Positions 29,301 to 38,420 of a DNA stretch of 64,000 nucleotides are shown piece after piece. Position numbers and translations under genes: made by a program. Position 1 is the first letter of the stretch; each line of letters opens with the position of its first letter. The notes beneath the pieces were generated by a model. It did no database searches. It was given only the letters and a program-made list of their open reading frames with translations, and was not told the DNA's origin. Source of the stretch: an uncultured Bacteroides sp. (lineage in GTDB: Bacteria > Bacteroidota > Bacteroidia > Bacteroidales > Bacteroidaceae); the NCBI RefSeq assembly GCF_958445495.1, contig NZ_CAUCSQ010000010.1, forward strand, positions 56,147-120,146, in the 5' to 3' direction.

Positions 29301-30070
29301 GGCTCTACGGTAGTCGGGAAGTTATGTGTTTCCGCTTTCAACGAGATAACGCTTTTAATATCTTTGATTTGGAAGAAATCGGGTTTGGAATGGTCTGCCG
29401 GAGCAAACTGTTCCACAACCGGTCCTTCTGCAAAAGCTACATTGTCTTTATAGGCGGAAATGATTTTATTCGGATTTTCCTGTGTGGTCTTTTTTATCAT
29501 TTGGAACAGGGACGATTCCTGTTCTACGCCGTCGATAATGAATGTTCCGCCGAAAATTTTGTGGCGGCAATGTTCGGAATTGATTTGCGCGAAACCGAAA
29601 ACCTCGGAATCGGTCAGTTTGCGTCCGAGGTCGTTTTCCACTTTCTTCAAGTAGTCCATTTCTTCTTTCGAAAGAGCAAGCCCTTCTTGTTCGTTGTAAG
29701 CTTCCAGGTCTTCGATGTAGATAATGGGTTCCGGTTGATGGTTGGTCGTGAATACGTTCTGGTCAAGTCCTTTGTACATGCGTTGCAGCATCGGGTCATG
29801 ATCGGCATTTTCATCCTTTACGGGGAAGTATTCCTCTATGCGGCTGATACCTTCAAGTCCCATGTTCTGGGTGATTTCTACAGCATTTGTACTCCAGGGG
29901 GTAATCATTTCGCGGCGGGGACCGACGAAACAGCCTTTCAGGTTTTCTTCACTTTCCGTCACGGCTTCTCCAAAAAGCCAGCAGAGTTTATTACTTTCGT
30001 CCGGGGTGAGCGGATGGTTGCTCTCTACGGCAATCGCGCTCTTGGAAGGGGTTCTGAAAAAAAGAATCAT
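26360..30070 (-). CDS. purL: Phosphoribosylformylglycinamidine synthase
   Basis: The large single-chain FGAM synthase (1236 residues) of purine synthesis uses ATP and glutamine to convert FGAR to FGAM. It has a linker region and two PurM-like halves (SEHCRHKIFGG, KAETHNFPTTVEPFNGASTGTGG, VQRANAEMQKR). The glutaminase domain carries the nucleophile in LGVCNGCQLMMEL and the distal His/Glu in MPHLERSIFPWQNG. It is the proteobacterial/eukaryotic long form rather than the split PurLQS form. A -7 box lies 46 nt upstream. A GCCAC/GTGGC stem sits in the leader (30098-30115) but does not resemble a purine riboswitch. The gene stands alone. Confidence 0.98.
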   Translation of the reverse strand: MILFFRTPSKSAIAVESNHPLTPDESNKLCWLFGEAVTESEENLKGCFVGPRREMITPWSTNAVEITQNMGLEGISRIEEYFPVKDENADHDPMLQRMYKGLDQNVFTTNHQPEPIIYIEDLEAYNEQEGLALSKEEMDYLKKVENDLGRKLTDSEVFGFAQINSEHCRHKIFGGTFIIDGVEQESSLFQMIKKTTQENPNKIISAYKDNVAFAEGPVVEQFAPADHSKPDFFQIKDIKSVISLKAETHNFPTTVEPFNGASTGTGGEIRDRMGGGKGSWPIAGTAVYITSYPRTEEGREWEEILPVRKWLYQTPEQILIKASNGASDFGNKFGQPLICGSVLTFEHQEKKGEPFYGYDKVIMLAGGVGYGTQRDCLKGKPEAGNKIVVIGGDNYRIGLGGGSVSSVDTGRYSSGIELNAVQRANAEMQKRANNVVRALCEEDTNPVVSIHDHGSAGHVNCLSELVEECGGLIDMSKLPIGDKTLSAKEIIANESQERMGLLIKEEAIEHVRKIAERERAPMYVVGETTGDHRFAFQQADGVRPFDLAVEQMFGSSPKTYMVDKTVEHHYEMPAYELSELHEYLTNVLQLEAVACKDWLTNKVDRSVTGKIARQQCQGELQLPLSDCGVVTLDYRGEKGIATSIGHAPQAALADPAAGSILSVSEALTNLVWAPMADGMDSISLSANWMWPCRSQEGEDARLYTAVKALSDFCCALQINVPTGKDSLSMTQKYPNGEKVISPGTVIVSAGGEVSDVKKVVSPVLVNNKKTTLYHIDFSFDELKLGGSAFAQSLGKVGDDVPCVQDAEYFRDAFLAVQQLVNKKLILAGHDISAGGLITTLLEMCFSNVEGGMEINLDKIKEQDIVKILFAENPGIVIQINDKHKEEVKKILEDAGIGYVKLGKPTDERHILISKNGATYQFGVDYMRDVWYSSSYLLDRKQSMNGCAKKRFENYKMQPVEFAFMPEFKGKFSQYGITPDRRTPSGIRAAIIREKGTNGEREMAYSLYLAGFDVKDVTMTDLISGRETLEDVNMIVYCGGFSNSDVLGSAKGWAGAFLFNPKAKEALDNYYAREDTLSLGVCNGCQLMMELDLINPEHEKKGKMLHNDSHKFESRFLGLTIPTNRSVMFGSLSGSKLGIWVAHGEGKFSLPYEEDRYNVVAKYSYDEYPSNPNGSDYSIAALASADGRHLAIMPHLERSIFPWQNGYYPADRKDSDQVTPWIEAFVNARKWIEEKMK

Positions 30071-30116
30071 GTCTTATTATATATGATTTTATGATTTGCC
30101 ACTTTTTTCTGTGGCG

Positions 30117-30124
30117 CAAAGATA
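30117..30124 (-). promoter_or_regulatory. -7 box for purL
   Basis: TATCTTTG on the minus strand, 46 nt upstream of ATG 30070. Confidence 0.55.
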
Positions 30125-30299
30125 AGCAATTTCGTTGGTGGTGAGAAAAAAATAAAGAATAAATTCCTTGTATCTTCATATATATTATGCAAACCGCATC
30201 TTTGCTTTGCCGGTTGTCTGCTCCGGCCTTTCTTACAGTTCGTTGGAAAAAACGTTAATATCCTATCCACGTCTCATAAAAAAGTGCGATATTTGCGGC

Positions 30300-30953
30300 A
30301 TGATTCAGATAGGAACAATATTCGATATAATAGTTAAAGGCTTTATTATTGGCGTTGTTGTGTCCGCACCTCTCGGTCCGGTGGGGGTCCTGTGTATTCA
30401 GAGAACCTTGAATAAAGGGCGTTGGTATGGATTTGTGACAGGATTGGGAGCCTCATTGAGCGACATTGCTTATGCCTTATTGACCGGTTACGGCATGAGT
30501 TTTGTGTTCGACTACATCAATAAGAATATTTTCTACCTGCAATTATTGGGCAGTATCATGCTGCTTCTTTTCGGAATATATACCTTTCGCAGCAATCCGG
30601 TGCAGTCCATTCGTCCGGCATCGGCCAATAAGGGTTCTTATTTCCATAATTTCATTACCGCATTTTTCGTTACGCTCTCCAATCCCCTGATTATCTTCTT
30701 GTTCATCGGTCTTTTTGCCCGTTTTGCTTTTGTGCAGCCGGGGGTACTGGTGTTTGAAGAGATTACCGGGTATTTCGCCATTGTCCTGGGCGCATTGGTC
30801 TGGTGGTTCGGAATCACTTATTTTGTGAACAAGGTACGCACGAAGTTTAATTTGCGCGGAATCTGGATACTGAATCGCGTTATCGGCAGTATTGTGATGC
30901 TGGTATCCCTTGCCGGACTTATCTACACATTGTTGGGAGAGTCGCTTTATTAG
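30300..30953 (+). CDS. LysE-family transporter
   Basis: A 217-residue membrane protein starting MIQIGTIFDIIVKGF. The LysE/RhtB signature is SAPLGPVGVLCIQRTLNKGR, then GLGASLSDIAYALLTGYG and the second half NFITAFFVTLSNPLIIFLFIG. Five to six hydrophobic segments are visible. The family exports amino acids; the substrate here is unknown. The longer in-frame ORF from 30168 is rejected because its N-terminus is not LysE-like. A near-consensus -7 box (GATATTTG, 30288-30295) ends only 4 nt before ATG 30300, so the mRNA may be leaderless. DUF4924 follows 11 nt later, in the same direction. Confidence 0.88.
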   Translation: MIQIGTIFDIIVKGFIIGVVVSAPLGPVGVLCIQRTLNKGRWYGFVTGLGASLSDIAYALLTGYGMSFVFDYINKNIFYLQLLGSIMLLLFGIYTFRSNPVQSIRPASANKGSYFHNFITAFFVTLSNPLIIFLFIGLFARFAFVQPGVLVFEEITGYFAIVLGALVWWFGITYFVNKVRTKFNLRGIWILNRVIGSIVMLVSLAGLIYTLLGESLY

Positions 30954-30964
30954 AAGATGATATT

Positions 30965-31510
30965 ATGAATCGGATAGCACAACAACTGAAAGAGAAAAAC
31001 ATTGCCGAATATCTGATATATATGTGGCAGGAAGAAGACCTTATCCGTGCCAACCATTGTGAACTGGAAGAAATGGAAGAGCATGTGATTGCCCGTTATC
31101 CGGAAGAACAGCGTCCTGCCATGAGGGAATGGTACGGCAACCTGATTACAATGATGAGCGAAGAAGGGGTGCGTGAAAAAGGTCATCTGCAGATAAATAA
31201 AAATGTGATTATCAATTTGACGGAATTGCACAATGCGCTGTCTTCTTCCCCGAAATTCCCTTTTTACAGTGCTGCCTATTTCAAGGCTTTGCCGTTTATC
31301 GTAGAATTGCGGATGAAGAACGGGAAGAAGGAAGAGCCGGAGCTTGAAACATGTTTTGAAGCTTTGTATGGCGTATTTCTGCTTCGCCTGCAAGGAAAAC
31401 CTGTCAGTGAAGGAACGACGAAGGCTGTGGAAACTATCAGCAGTTTCCTTTCCATGCTGGCAAACTATTACGACAAAGACCGTAAAGGTGAATTAAAACT
31501 TGATGAATAA
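30965..31510 (+). CDS. DUF4924 family protein
   Basis: A 181-residue soluble, charged protein beginning MNRIAQQLKEKNIAEYLIYMWQ, with mostly helical character and no signal peptide. I recognise it as the DUF4924 family of Bacteroidota, of unknown function. Its stop codon is directly followed by the rfbD start (TAA-ATG), and the gene lies between a LysE transporter and rfbD-prfC. This order looks like one operon. Confidence 0.85.
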   Translation: MNRIAQQLKEKNIAEYLIYMWQEEDLIRANHCELEEMEEHVIARYPEEQRPAMREWYGNLITMMSEEGVREKGHLQINKNVIINLTELHNALSSSPKFPFYSAAYFKALPFIVELRMKNGKKEEPELETCFEALYGVFLLRLQGKPVSEGTTKAVETISSFLSMLANYYDKDRKGELKLDE

Positions 31511-32359
31511 ATGAGAATTTTAGTAACGGGCGCCAATGGGCAGCTTGGCAATGAGATGCAGTTGCTTGCCGAAGAGAATCCGCAACATGCGTATTATTTC
31601 ACGGATATACGTGAACTCGATATCTGTGATGAAGCAGCCGTGCGGACGTACATTGCCGAAAAACAGATTGAATTGATAGTGAACTGTGCGGCTTATACGG
31701 CGGTGGATAAAGCGGAGGATGACCGGGAAATGGCGTATCGGCTGAACAGTACGGCTCCCGGTATTCTGGCACGGGCGGCACAAACCAATAATGCAGCTAT
31801 CATTCAGATTTCTACGGACTATGTTTTTGACGGGACTGCCCATTCTCCTTATACGGAAGAATGTGAACCTTGCCCCGGTTCCGTTTACGGAACCACCAAG
31901 CTGGAAGGAGAACGGGAAGTGTTGGAATGCTGTGAAAAGGCGGTCATTATCCGTACTGCATGGCTTTATTCCGCTTTCGGCAATAATTTCGTAAAGACAA
32001 TGATACGTCTGGGGAAGGAACGCGACACTCTGGGAGTGGTCTTCGATCAGATAGGGACGCCGACTTATGCCAAAGACCTTGCACGGGCTATCTGTTCCAT
32101 AATAAATAAAGGACTTATTCGCGGCGTCTATCATTTCAGTAATGAAGGAGTCTGTTCGTGGTATGATTTCGCTGTAGCCGTTCATCGGCTGGCGGGAATT
32201 AAATCGTGCAAGGTGAAACCTTTACATACGGCGGAATATCCGGTAAAAGCAAACCGTCCGGCCTATTCCGTATTTGATAAGACAAAGATAAAAACAACGT
32301 TCGGTATCGAGATTCCTCATTGGGAAGAGAGTCTTGAACGATGCATTGACACCTTATAA
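31511..32359 (+). CDS. rfbD: dTDP-4-dehydrorhamnose reductase
   Basis: A 282-residue short-chain dehydrogenase/reductase of the extended type. It has the NAD(P) loop [10 protein letters not shown] at the N-terminus, [22 protein letters not shown] and the catalytic Y-x3-K in [12 protein letters not shown]. It makes dTDP-L-rhamnose for surface polysaccharides. RmlA, RmlB and RmlC are not next to it, so the rest of the pathway must be elsewhere. It starts immediately after the DUF4924 stop, and prfC follows 5 nt later. Confidence 0.95.
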   Translation: MRILVTGANGQLGNEMQLLAEENPQHAYYFTDIRELDICDEAAVRTYIAEKQIELIVNCAAYTAVDKAEDDREMAYRLNSTAPGILARAAQTNNAAIIQISTDYVFDGTAHSPYTEECEPCPGSVYGTTKLEGEREVLECCEKAVIIRTAWLYSAFGNNFVKTMIRLGKERDTLGVVFDQIGTPTYAKDLARAICSIINKGLIRGVYHFSNEGVCSWYDFAVAVHRLAGIKSCKVKPLHTAEYPVKANRPAYSVFDKTKIKTTFGIEIPHWEESLERCIDTL

Positions 32360-32364
32360 TATAT

Positions 32365-33939
32365 ATGGCAGATAATACAGAAATTTTAAGACGGCGGACG
32401 TTCGCCATTATTGCACATCCGGATGCCGGAAAAACATCACTGACGGAAAAGCTGTTGCTGTTCGGCGGTCAGATTCAAGTGGCAGGTGCGGTAAAGAGTA
32501 ACAAGATTAAGAAAACGGCTACTTCCGACTGGATGGAAATCGAGAAACAGCGCGGTATTTCGGTGACGACTTCCGTGATGGAGTTCGATTACCGCGATTA
32601 CAAGATTAATATCCTTGACACTCCGGGACACCAGGATTTTGCCGAAGATACATATCGTACGCTGACTGCGGTAGACAGTGTTATTATCGTAGTAGACGGT
32701 GCGAAAGGCGTGGAAACGCAGACACGGAAGCTGATGGAGGTATGCCGTATGAGAAAGACCCCGGTCATCATTTTCGTCAACAAGATGGACCGGGAAGGAA
32801 AAGACCCGTTCGACTTGCTGGATGAGCTGGAAGAAGAACTGATGATTCAGGTGCGTCCGCTCTCCTGGCCGATTGAACAGGGAGCGCGTTTTAAAGGAGT
32901 ATATAATATCTACGAGCAGAAACTGGATTTGTATCAACCGTCCAAACAGATGGTGACGGAGAAGGTGGAGGTCGATATCCATACGGAGGAGCTGGATAAT
33001 CAAATCGGGAAGCCGCTGGCAGACAAATTGCGCGGTGACCTGGAGTTGATTGAGGGAGTTTATCCGGCATTTGACTCGGAGGCTTATCTGGCGGGAGATT
33101 GCGCACCGGTGTTTTTCGGATCTGCATTGAACAACTTCGGTGTGCAAGAATTATTGAATTGCTTTGTTGAAATCGCTCCGAGTCCTCGTCCCGTGCAGGC
33201 GGAAGAACGTGAAGTGAAACCGGAAGAGCCGAAGTTTACCGGGTTTATCTTTAAGATTACGGCTAATATTGACCCGAACCATCGCTCATGTGTCGCTTTC
33301 TGTAAGATTTGTTCAGGCAAGTTCGTGCGTAACGCTCCGTATTTGCATGTCCGTCACGGTAAAACGATGCGTTTCTCGTCGCCTACACAGTTCATGGCGC
33401 AACGGAAGACAACCATTGACGAGGCTTATGCCGGAGATATTATCGGGTTGCCGGATAATGGCACGTTTAAAATCGGCGATACGTTGACGGAAGGAGAAAT
33501 GCTTCATTTCCGCGGATTGCCCAGTTTCTCGCCGGAGATGTTCAAGTATATCGAGAATGCAGACCCGATGAAGCAGAAACAGTTAGCCAAAGGCATAGAC
33601 CAACTGATGGATGAAGGAGTGGCCCAGCTTTTTGTCAACCAGTTCAACGGACGTAAGATTATCGGTACGGTAGGACAGTTGCAGTTCGAGGTTATTCAAT
33701 ATCGTCTGTTGAATGAATACAATGCATCCTGTCGTTGGGAGCCGGTAAGCCTGTATAAGGCTTGCTGGGTGGAAAGTGACGAACCGGCGGAGTTGGAAGC
33801 TTTCAAGAAACGTAAATACCAGTATATGGCTAAGGACAGAGAAGGGCGGGATGTGTTTCTTGCCGATTCCGGCTATGTACTTCAAATGGCACAGATGGAT
33901 TTCAAACATATTAAGTTCCATTTTACAAGTGAATTTTAG
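32365..33939 (+). CDS. prfC: Peptide chain release factor 3
   Basis: A 524-residue translational GTPase that recycles RF1/RF2 from the ribosome. G1 is [16 protein letters not shown]2 is the [10 protein letters not shown] region, G3 is [16 protein letters not shown] and G4 is [12 protein letters not shown]3-specific length and domain II/III segments ([20 protein letters not shown]) are present. It is the last gene of the LysE-DUF4924-rfbD-prfC run. Confidence 0.97.
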   Translation: MADNTEILRRRTFAIIAHPDAGKTSLTEKLLLFGGQIQVAGAVKSNKIKKTATSDWMEIEKQRGISVTTSVMEFDYRDYKINILDTPGHQDFAEDTYRTLTAVDSVIIVVDGAKGVETQTRKLMEVCRMRKTPVIIFVNKMDREGKDPFDLLDELEEELMIQVRPLSWPIEQGARFKGVYNIYEQKLDLYQPSKQMVTEKVEVDIHTEELDNQIGKPLADKLRGDLELIEGVYPAFDSEAYLAGDCAPVFFGSALNNFGVQELLNCFVEIAPSPRPVQAEEREVKPEEPKFTGFIFKITANIDPNHRSCVAFCKICSGKFVRNAPYLHVRHGKTMRFSSPTQFMAQRKTTIDEAYAGDIIGLPDNGTFKIGDTLTEGEMLHFRGLPSFSPEMFKYIENADPMKQKQLAKGIDQLMDEGVAQLFVNQFNGRKIIGTVGQLQFEVIQYRLLNEYNASCRWEPVSLYKACWVESDEPAELEAFKKRKYQYMAKDREGRDVFLADSGYVLQMAQMDFKHIKFHFTSEF

Positions 33940-34022
33940 ATGCCCGTTTCACCGGGCTTGACCGGAGGGAAAAACGGATAAAACGAAACAAACATATCTC
34001 ATATAGATGAGAGAGGAGGGAA

Positions 34023-34613
34023 ATGAATAAGCTATCCTGGAATAAGATTCAGCAAGGAGATGAAGGGGCGTTCCGGCGGCTTTATGACCAATATGCGGAT
34101 TTACTGTACGGATATGGCATGAAGATTGCCGGAAATGATGATTTGGTTACTGATGCGATACAGTCGTTGTTTATGTATATCTTTGAAAAAAGAGAAACTT
34201 GCGCCACACCTAAGTCAATTCCTGCATATTTATGTGTTTCATTGAGGCACATCATTATAAGTGAGTTGAAGAAAGAGAATGGCGGAACATTCAGTTCGTT
34301 GGATGAAGTGGATACGGACGAATATAAATTTGACCTTGAGATTGATATAGAAACGGCTATCATCCGCTCCGAATTGGAAAGGGAGCAATTGGAAACTCTG
34401 CAGAAGGAGATTAATAACCTGACTAGGCAGCAACGGGAAGTAATTTATCTGAAATATTACAGAAAAATGAGTCCGGAGGAAATAGCGCAGGTGATGGGAT
34501 TGACTTCACGCACGGTTTATAACACCACCCACATGGCTATATCCAAACTGAGAGAACGGTTGGATAAATCTTTCCTGATTGCGGTGGGGGCTAATTTATG
34601 GATTTTTAGTTGA
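34023..34613 (+). CDS. ECF sigma-70 factor
   Basis: A 196-residue sigma factor with region 2 (AFRRLYDQYADLLYGYGMKI, then DAIQSLFMYIFEKRE) and region 4 (LTRQQREVIYLKYYRKMSPEEIAQVMG, HTH). It is of the Bacteroides FecI-like group. A GAGGAGGG ribosome-binding site stands right before the ATG. It forms a pair with the FecR gene 3 nt downstream. Such pairs normally sit ahead of a SusC-like TonB receptor with a signalling domain; none is here. Confidence 0.93.
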   Translation: MNKLSWNKIQQGDEGAFRRLYDQYADLLYGYGMKIAGNDDLVTDAIQSLFMYIFEKRETCATPKSIPAYLCVSLRHIIISELKKENGGTFSSLDEVDTDEYKFDLEIDIETAIIRSELEREQLETLQKEINNLTRQQREVIYLKYYRKMSPEEIAQVMGLTSRTVYNTTHMAISKLRERLDKSFLIAVGANLWIFS

Positions 34614-34616
34614 GGT

Positions 34617-35462
34617 ATGGAAGATAAAACGGGACTTTTGGAAAAGTACATTGAGGAAGGTAAACTGCCTCTGACCGGTGAGAAATTTATCCGTAAAGCG
34701 AAAATTGCCGGAAAACTGGAATTGCAGCGGGAAGAGATTCATCGGATTGCTTTAAGCCGCCGGCGGAAGCGGGATGGTTATAAGTCCGTTTTCCTGTATC
34801 GGGGAGTGGCTGCCGCATTTGTTATTCTTCTGGGAGTAAGCGCTTATTATTTGTCTGCAAAAAAGGTGACTGCTGAGGCGACGGCGGTGGACTATGAATT
34901 GCCGGACGGCAGTAAGGTAAAACTCATGGCAAATTCGACTTTGGCATACAATCGTATCGGATGGTTTTGGGAACGGAAACTGCAACTGTTCGGAAGGGCA
35001 CTTTTTAATGTGACTTCCGGAGAGACATTTACCGTCTGGACAGAGGCGGGAAATGTGACAGTGTTGGGCACGAAGTTTCTGGTGGCACAACAAGGAAAGA
35101 AAATGCTTGTGAATTGTGAAGAAGGAAGTGTGCAGGTTGCAACGCCTGTCGGGCAACAGACATTGACTGCCGGACAAAGCGTCCGGTGTGATGAAAGTAA
35201 AATTGTTCCGGTAAAAAGGAAAGTGCCGACACCGGAATCTGAATTTCCGGAGATTCTGGAATACGAAGATGATCCGTTGGTGAATGTCGTTGCGGATATG
35301 GAGCAGATATTTAAAGTGAAGGTCATCGGACGTGAAAAATGTGAGGGAATGATTTACAGCGGGGCCATTCTGACAAAGGATTTGAACGCTACGTTGGAAA
35401 AGGTCTTCGGATCCTGCGGAATCGGTTACCAGCTTCGGGGCAAAGAAGTTATTCTTCAATAA
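34617..35462 (+). CDS. FecR-family anti-sigma factor
   Basis: A 281-residue single-pass inner-membrane protein: a cytoplasmic N-terminus of about 65 residues, one membrane helix (GVAAAFVILLGVSAYYL), then a periplasmic FecR domain (ELPDGSKVKLMANSTLAYN, GRALFNVTSGETFTV, VTVLGTKFLVA) and a DUF4974-type STN-like end (LNATLEKVFGSCGIGY). It is expected to hold the sigma factor until a TonB receptor signals. No cognate receptor gene follows, so the partner must be encoded elsewhere or has been lost. Confidence 0.93.
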   Translation: MEDKTGLLEKYIEEGKLPLTGEKFIRKAKIAGKLELQREEIHRIALSRRRKRDGYKSVFLYRGVAAAFVILLGVSAYYLSAKKVTAEATAVDYELPDGSKVKLMANSTLAYNRIGWFWERKLQLFGRALFNVTSGETFTVWTEAGNVTVLGTKFLVAQQGKKMLVNCEEGSVQVATPVGQQTLTAGQSVRCDESKIVPVKRKVPTPESEFPEILEYEDDPLVNVVADMEQIFKVKVIGREKCEGMIYSGAILTKDLNATLEKVFGSCGIGYQLRGKEVILQ

Positions 35463-35938
35463 AAAGCTGGGCGGAATCGGTAATTTGTTCAGTGTTTATC
35501 ATTTTTTCGTTTATTCTTTGAATTCCCGGGAAAGGGTTTGCCGGGGTATTTGTAGCAGAGTTTGAAATTGATTATCTATCGTTTGCAACACCGTATGAAG
35601 CCGGTTCCGTTAAAACTATCACCACGTTTTAGAACTATCCGTTTATTTTTCTTGATTTTTTTTGGTAAAAAAGGAAAGAAACGTTCTCCTCCTAATGTAA
35701 GCGCTTCTTAAATGAAGCGCGGAAAAGATATTTAATGTCATCAGGAAAAGGTGGCGAACGAAAAAGTCAAAACAAACAATAGATTCAGGACAGTATAATG
35801 AATGACTGTCAAAAGAGTGGATTGGAAAAGGGTTCCCTCGCCGAAGTTGAAAATGAGTCAGCTTGATTTTCCGATTGAAAAGCCGGGATGAGTTTCAGGA
35901 GGTTTATACCCGGCACACTAATTTTATTCAGGAGGCCG

Positions 35939-36001
35939 ATGATGGCCGGAGAGTTATATTTTATGTTGATCGGTTTGCTTCCGGAGACTTTGCTAGGTTA
36001 A
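35939..36001 (+). CDS. Candidate 20-residue hydrophobic peptide
   Basis: The ORF MMAGELYFMLIGLLPETLLG is preceded by a full AGGAGG (35930-35935), rare in Bacteroides, 3 nt before the first ATG and 6 nt before the second. It could be a small membrane peptide or leader peptide, or chance. It is supported only by the ribosome-binding site and the hydrophobicity. Confidence 0.2.
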   Translation: MMAGELYFMLIGLLPETLLG

Positions 36002-36106
36002 GAAAAAAATGAAGCCGGAAGTGAAATTTAGTCGGATTGTTATCTGTTATCAATCTGCTATCAGTAAATACATTATTTTTTATAATTGTTTTTTTATCTG
36101 CAGTGT

Positions 36107-36152
36107 GTGGGAGAAGAAGGAGGGAACTTCTCCCACGCCAATTTATTTTTTA
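36107..36152 (+). terminator. Rho-independent terminator upstream of the oad cluster
   Basis: GTGGGAGAAG (36107-36116) and CTTCTCCCAC (36127-36136) form a perfect 10-bp stem, followed by a T-rich stretch. Confidence 0.8.
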
Positions 36153-36299
36153 AGAAAGCGATTTCGGGAGATTATAAATCTTATCGCTAACTTGCGGTTT
36201 TATACTTTATTATCCCTTTCTTAATTAATTTTAAAATAAAAAATTGGTATTTTCGAACGCTTTTAGACACACACGCTTAAATTACTAATAATTTGTTAT

Positions 36300-36560
36300 A
36301 TGGAAAATATCGAGACAGCGCTCTTGCTGATGGTGGTCGGAATGGCTACCGTGTTTGTTATTCTGCTGATTGTGATTTATTTAGGTAAATTACTGATTGC
36401 TTCAGTCAATAAGTATGCTCCGGAAGAAGTACTTCCTGCCAAGAAAGAGGCACAGAAAGGTCCTGCGCCTGTTCCGGCTAATATTCTGGCTGCCATTACG
36501 GCTGCTGTGAATGTGGTGACACAAGGTAAGGGGAAAGTCACTAAAGTAGAAAAATTATAA
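36300..36560 (+). CDS. oadG: Oxaloacetate decarboxylase gamma subunit (OadG)
   Basis: An 86-residue protein with one N-terminal membrane helix (LLMVVGMATVFVILLIVIYLG), including the family M-x-V-F segment, then a Pro/Ala/Lys-rich linker (PAKKEAQKGPAPVP) and a short cytosolic end. OadG anchors the alpha subunit to the membrane beta subunit in Na+-pumping decarboxylases. It is the first gene of oadG-oadA-oadB, with 30 nt to oadA. Confidence 0.9.
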   Translation: MENIETALLLMVVGMATVFVILLIVIYLGKLLIASVNKYAPEEVLPAKKEAQKGPAPVPANILAAITAAVNVVTQGKGKVTKVEKL

Positions 36561-36590
36561 TTAATCAATATCATTTTATCGTTGAAAAAC

Positions 36591-38420
36591 ATGAAAAGAG
36601 AAGTAAAGTTTAGTTTGGTGTTCCGAGATATGTGGCAGTCTGCCGGAAAATACGTACCTCGTGTAGACCAACTCGTGAAGGTAGCTCCCGCTATTATTGA
36701 AATGGGTTGTTTTGCCCGTGTGGAAACCAATGGCGGAGGTTTTGAACAGGTAAATTTATTGTTTGGCGAAAACCCGAATAGAGCCGTACGCGAATGGACG
36801 AAACCATTCCATGAAGCAGGCATTCAAACCCACATGCTCGACCGTGCGTTGAACGGACTCCGTATGAGTCCCGTCCCGGCAGACGTCCGCAAACTGTTCT
36901 ATAAAGTGAAAAAAGCACAAGGCACAGATATCACCCGTACTTTCTGCGGATTGAACGATGTGCGTAACATTGCTCCTTCCATTACGTATGCGAAGGAAGC
37001 AGGCATGATTTCGCAATGTTCGCTCTGTATCACCCATTCACCCATCCATACCGTAGAGTATTACACTAACATGGCGTTGGAACTTATCAAGCTGGGAGCG
37101 GATGAAATCTGTATCAAGGATATGGCGGGAATCGGCCGTCCCGTTTCGTTGGGTAAGATTGTCGCTAATATCAAGGCGGCGCATCCTGAGATACCTGTCC
37201 AATATCATAGTCATGCAGGTCCGGGATTCAATATGGCAAGCATCCTCGAAGTTTGTGAAGCCGGTTGCGATTACATCGACGTGGGGATGGAGCCGCTATC
37301 ATGGGGCACGGGACATGCTGATTTGCTAAGTGTACAAGCCATGCTGAAAGATGCCGGTTACCAAGTCCCTGAAATTAATATGGAAGCCTATATGAAGGTA
37401 CGCGGGTTGATTCAGGAATTTATGGACGATTTTCTCGGATTGTACATCAGTCCGAAAAACCGCCTGATGAATTCCCTGCTTATTGCCCCCGGACTTCCCG
37501 GCGGTATGATGGGCAGTTTGATGGCAGACCTTGAAACAAATCTGGAATCAATCAACAAATATAAGGCGAAACGTAATTTGCCGTTCATGACGCAAGACCA
37601 GCTTTTGATTAAGCTGTTTGACGAGGTTGCCTATGTATGGCCGCGTGTCGGTTATCCCCCGTTGGTGACTCCGTTCAGCCAGTATGTGAAAAATCTGGCT
37701 ATGATGAATGTAATGGCAATGGAGAAAGGCAAGGAACGTTGGGGAATGATTGCCGATGATATCTGGGATATGATTTTAGGTAAAGCAGGACGCTTGCCGG
37801 GCAAACTCGCTCCTGAAATCGTAGAGAAGGCGGAACGTGAGGGACGTAAGTTCTTCGAAGGAAATCCGCAGGATAATTATCCGGATTCTCTTGACAAGTA
37901 CCGCAAATTGATGAAAGAGAACAAATGGGAGACGGGAGAAGACGATGAAGAACTCTTTGAATATGCGATGCATCCGGCTCAGTACGAGGCTTACAAGAGC
38001 GGTAAAGCCAAAGAAGAATTTTTGGAAGATGTAGCCAAACGCCGTGCCGAGAAAGATAAATCGCCGTCGGAAGATGCCAAGCCGAAGACTCTGACCGTAC
38101 AAGTGGACGGACAGGCTTATCGCGTGACCGTAGCTTACGGTGATGCCGAGCTTCCTGCCGCACCTGCCGCCGCTGTACCGGCGGGAGAAGGGAAAGAAGT
38201 CCTTTCTCCGCTTGAAGGCAAATTCTTCCTGGTAAAAAATGCACAGGAATCTGCTTTGAAGGTCGGCGATGCGGTGAAAGAGGGAGATGTGCTCTGTTAT
38301 GTAGAAGCAATGAAGACTTATAATGCCATCCGTGCGGAATTTGGCGGTACGATTACTGCTATCTGCGTTAATCCGGGGGACAGTGTTTCTGAAGATGATG
38401 TATTAATGAAGATAGGATAA
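36591..38420 (+). CDS. oadA: Oxaloacetate decarboxylase alpha subunit / biotin carboxyltransferase
   Basis: A 609-residue protein. The N-terminal carboxyltransferase barrel opens KFSLVFRDMWQSAG, a divergent form of the usual D-x-T-x-R-D-x-x-Q-S element, and has LIKLGADEICIKDMAG and HSHAGPGFNMAS. A PYC_OADA domain and a C-terminal biotinyl domain with the target lysine in YVEAMKTYN follow. It transfers CO2 from oxaloacetate to biotin and hands it to the beta subunit. The ATG at 36591 is preferred over an in-frame TTG at 36582. The stop overlaps the oadB start by one base (TAATG). It could also serve as a pyruvate carboxylase B-type subunit, but the gamma/beta neighbours argue for the sodium pump. 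Confidence 0.92.
   Translation: MKREVKFSLVFRDMWQSAGKYVPRVDQLVKVAPAIIEMGCFARVETNGGGFEQVNLLFGENPNRAVREWTKPFHEAGIQTHMLDRALNGLRMSPVPADVRKLFYKVKKAQGTDITRTFCGLNDVRNIAPSITYAKEAGMISQCSLCITHSPIHTVEYYTNMALELIKLGADEICIKDMAGIGRPVSLGKIVANIKAAHPEIPVQYHSHAGPGFNMASILEVCEAGCDYIDVGMEPLSWGTGHADLLSVQAMLKDAGYQVPEINMEAYMKVRGLIQEFMDDFLGLYISPKNRLMNSLLIAPGLPGGMMGSLMADLETNLESINKYKAKRNLPFMTQDQLLIKLFDEVAYVWPRVGYPPLVTPFSQYVKNLAMMNVMAMEKGKERWGMIADDIWDMILGKAGRLPGKLAPEIVEKAEREGRKFFEGNPQDNYPDSLDKYRKLMKENKWETGEDDEELFEYAMHPAQYEAYKSGKAKEEFLEDVAKRRAEKDKSPSEDAKPKTLTVQVDGQAYRVTVAYGDAELPAAPAAAVPAGEGKEVLSPLEGKFFLVKNAQESALKVGDAVKEGDVLCYVEAMKTYNAIRAEFGGTITAICVNPGDSVSEDDVLMKIG

Larger units (their letters stand above)
35463..36299 (+). 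other. 837-nt gene-free stretch after the sigma/FecR pair
   Basis: No convincing gene. It holds a GCGCTTC/GAAGCGC stem (35701-35720) and a good terminator at 36107-36152. Two tiny ORFs are possible: 35595-35711 (38 residues, very basic/hydrophobic) and 35939-36001. The terminator implies that something is transcribed rightward here, either a long 3' end of the fecR mRNA or a small RNA. Confidence 0.5.

Noticed and set aside
29324..30094. 256-codon open frame on + opposite purL, and several frames of 120-180 codons beside it
   Set aside because: They are shadows of purL with no start signals, signature or plausible composition.
30071..30116. Purine riboswitch in the purL leader
   Set aside because: The roughly 45-nt leader is too short and has only a simple GCCAC/GTGGC stem, without the three-way junction of a purine aptamer.
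36009..36224. 71-codon ORF on + in the gap before oadG
   Set aside because: It runs across a strong terminator hairpin and has AT-rich, unstructured coding; only the gap itself is reported.
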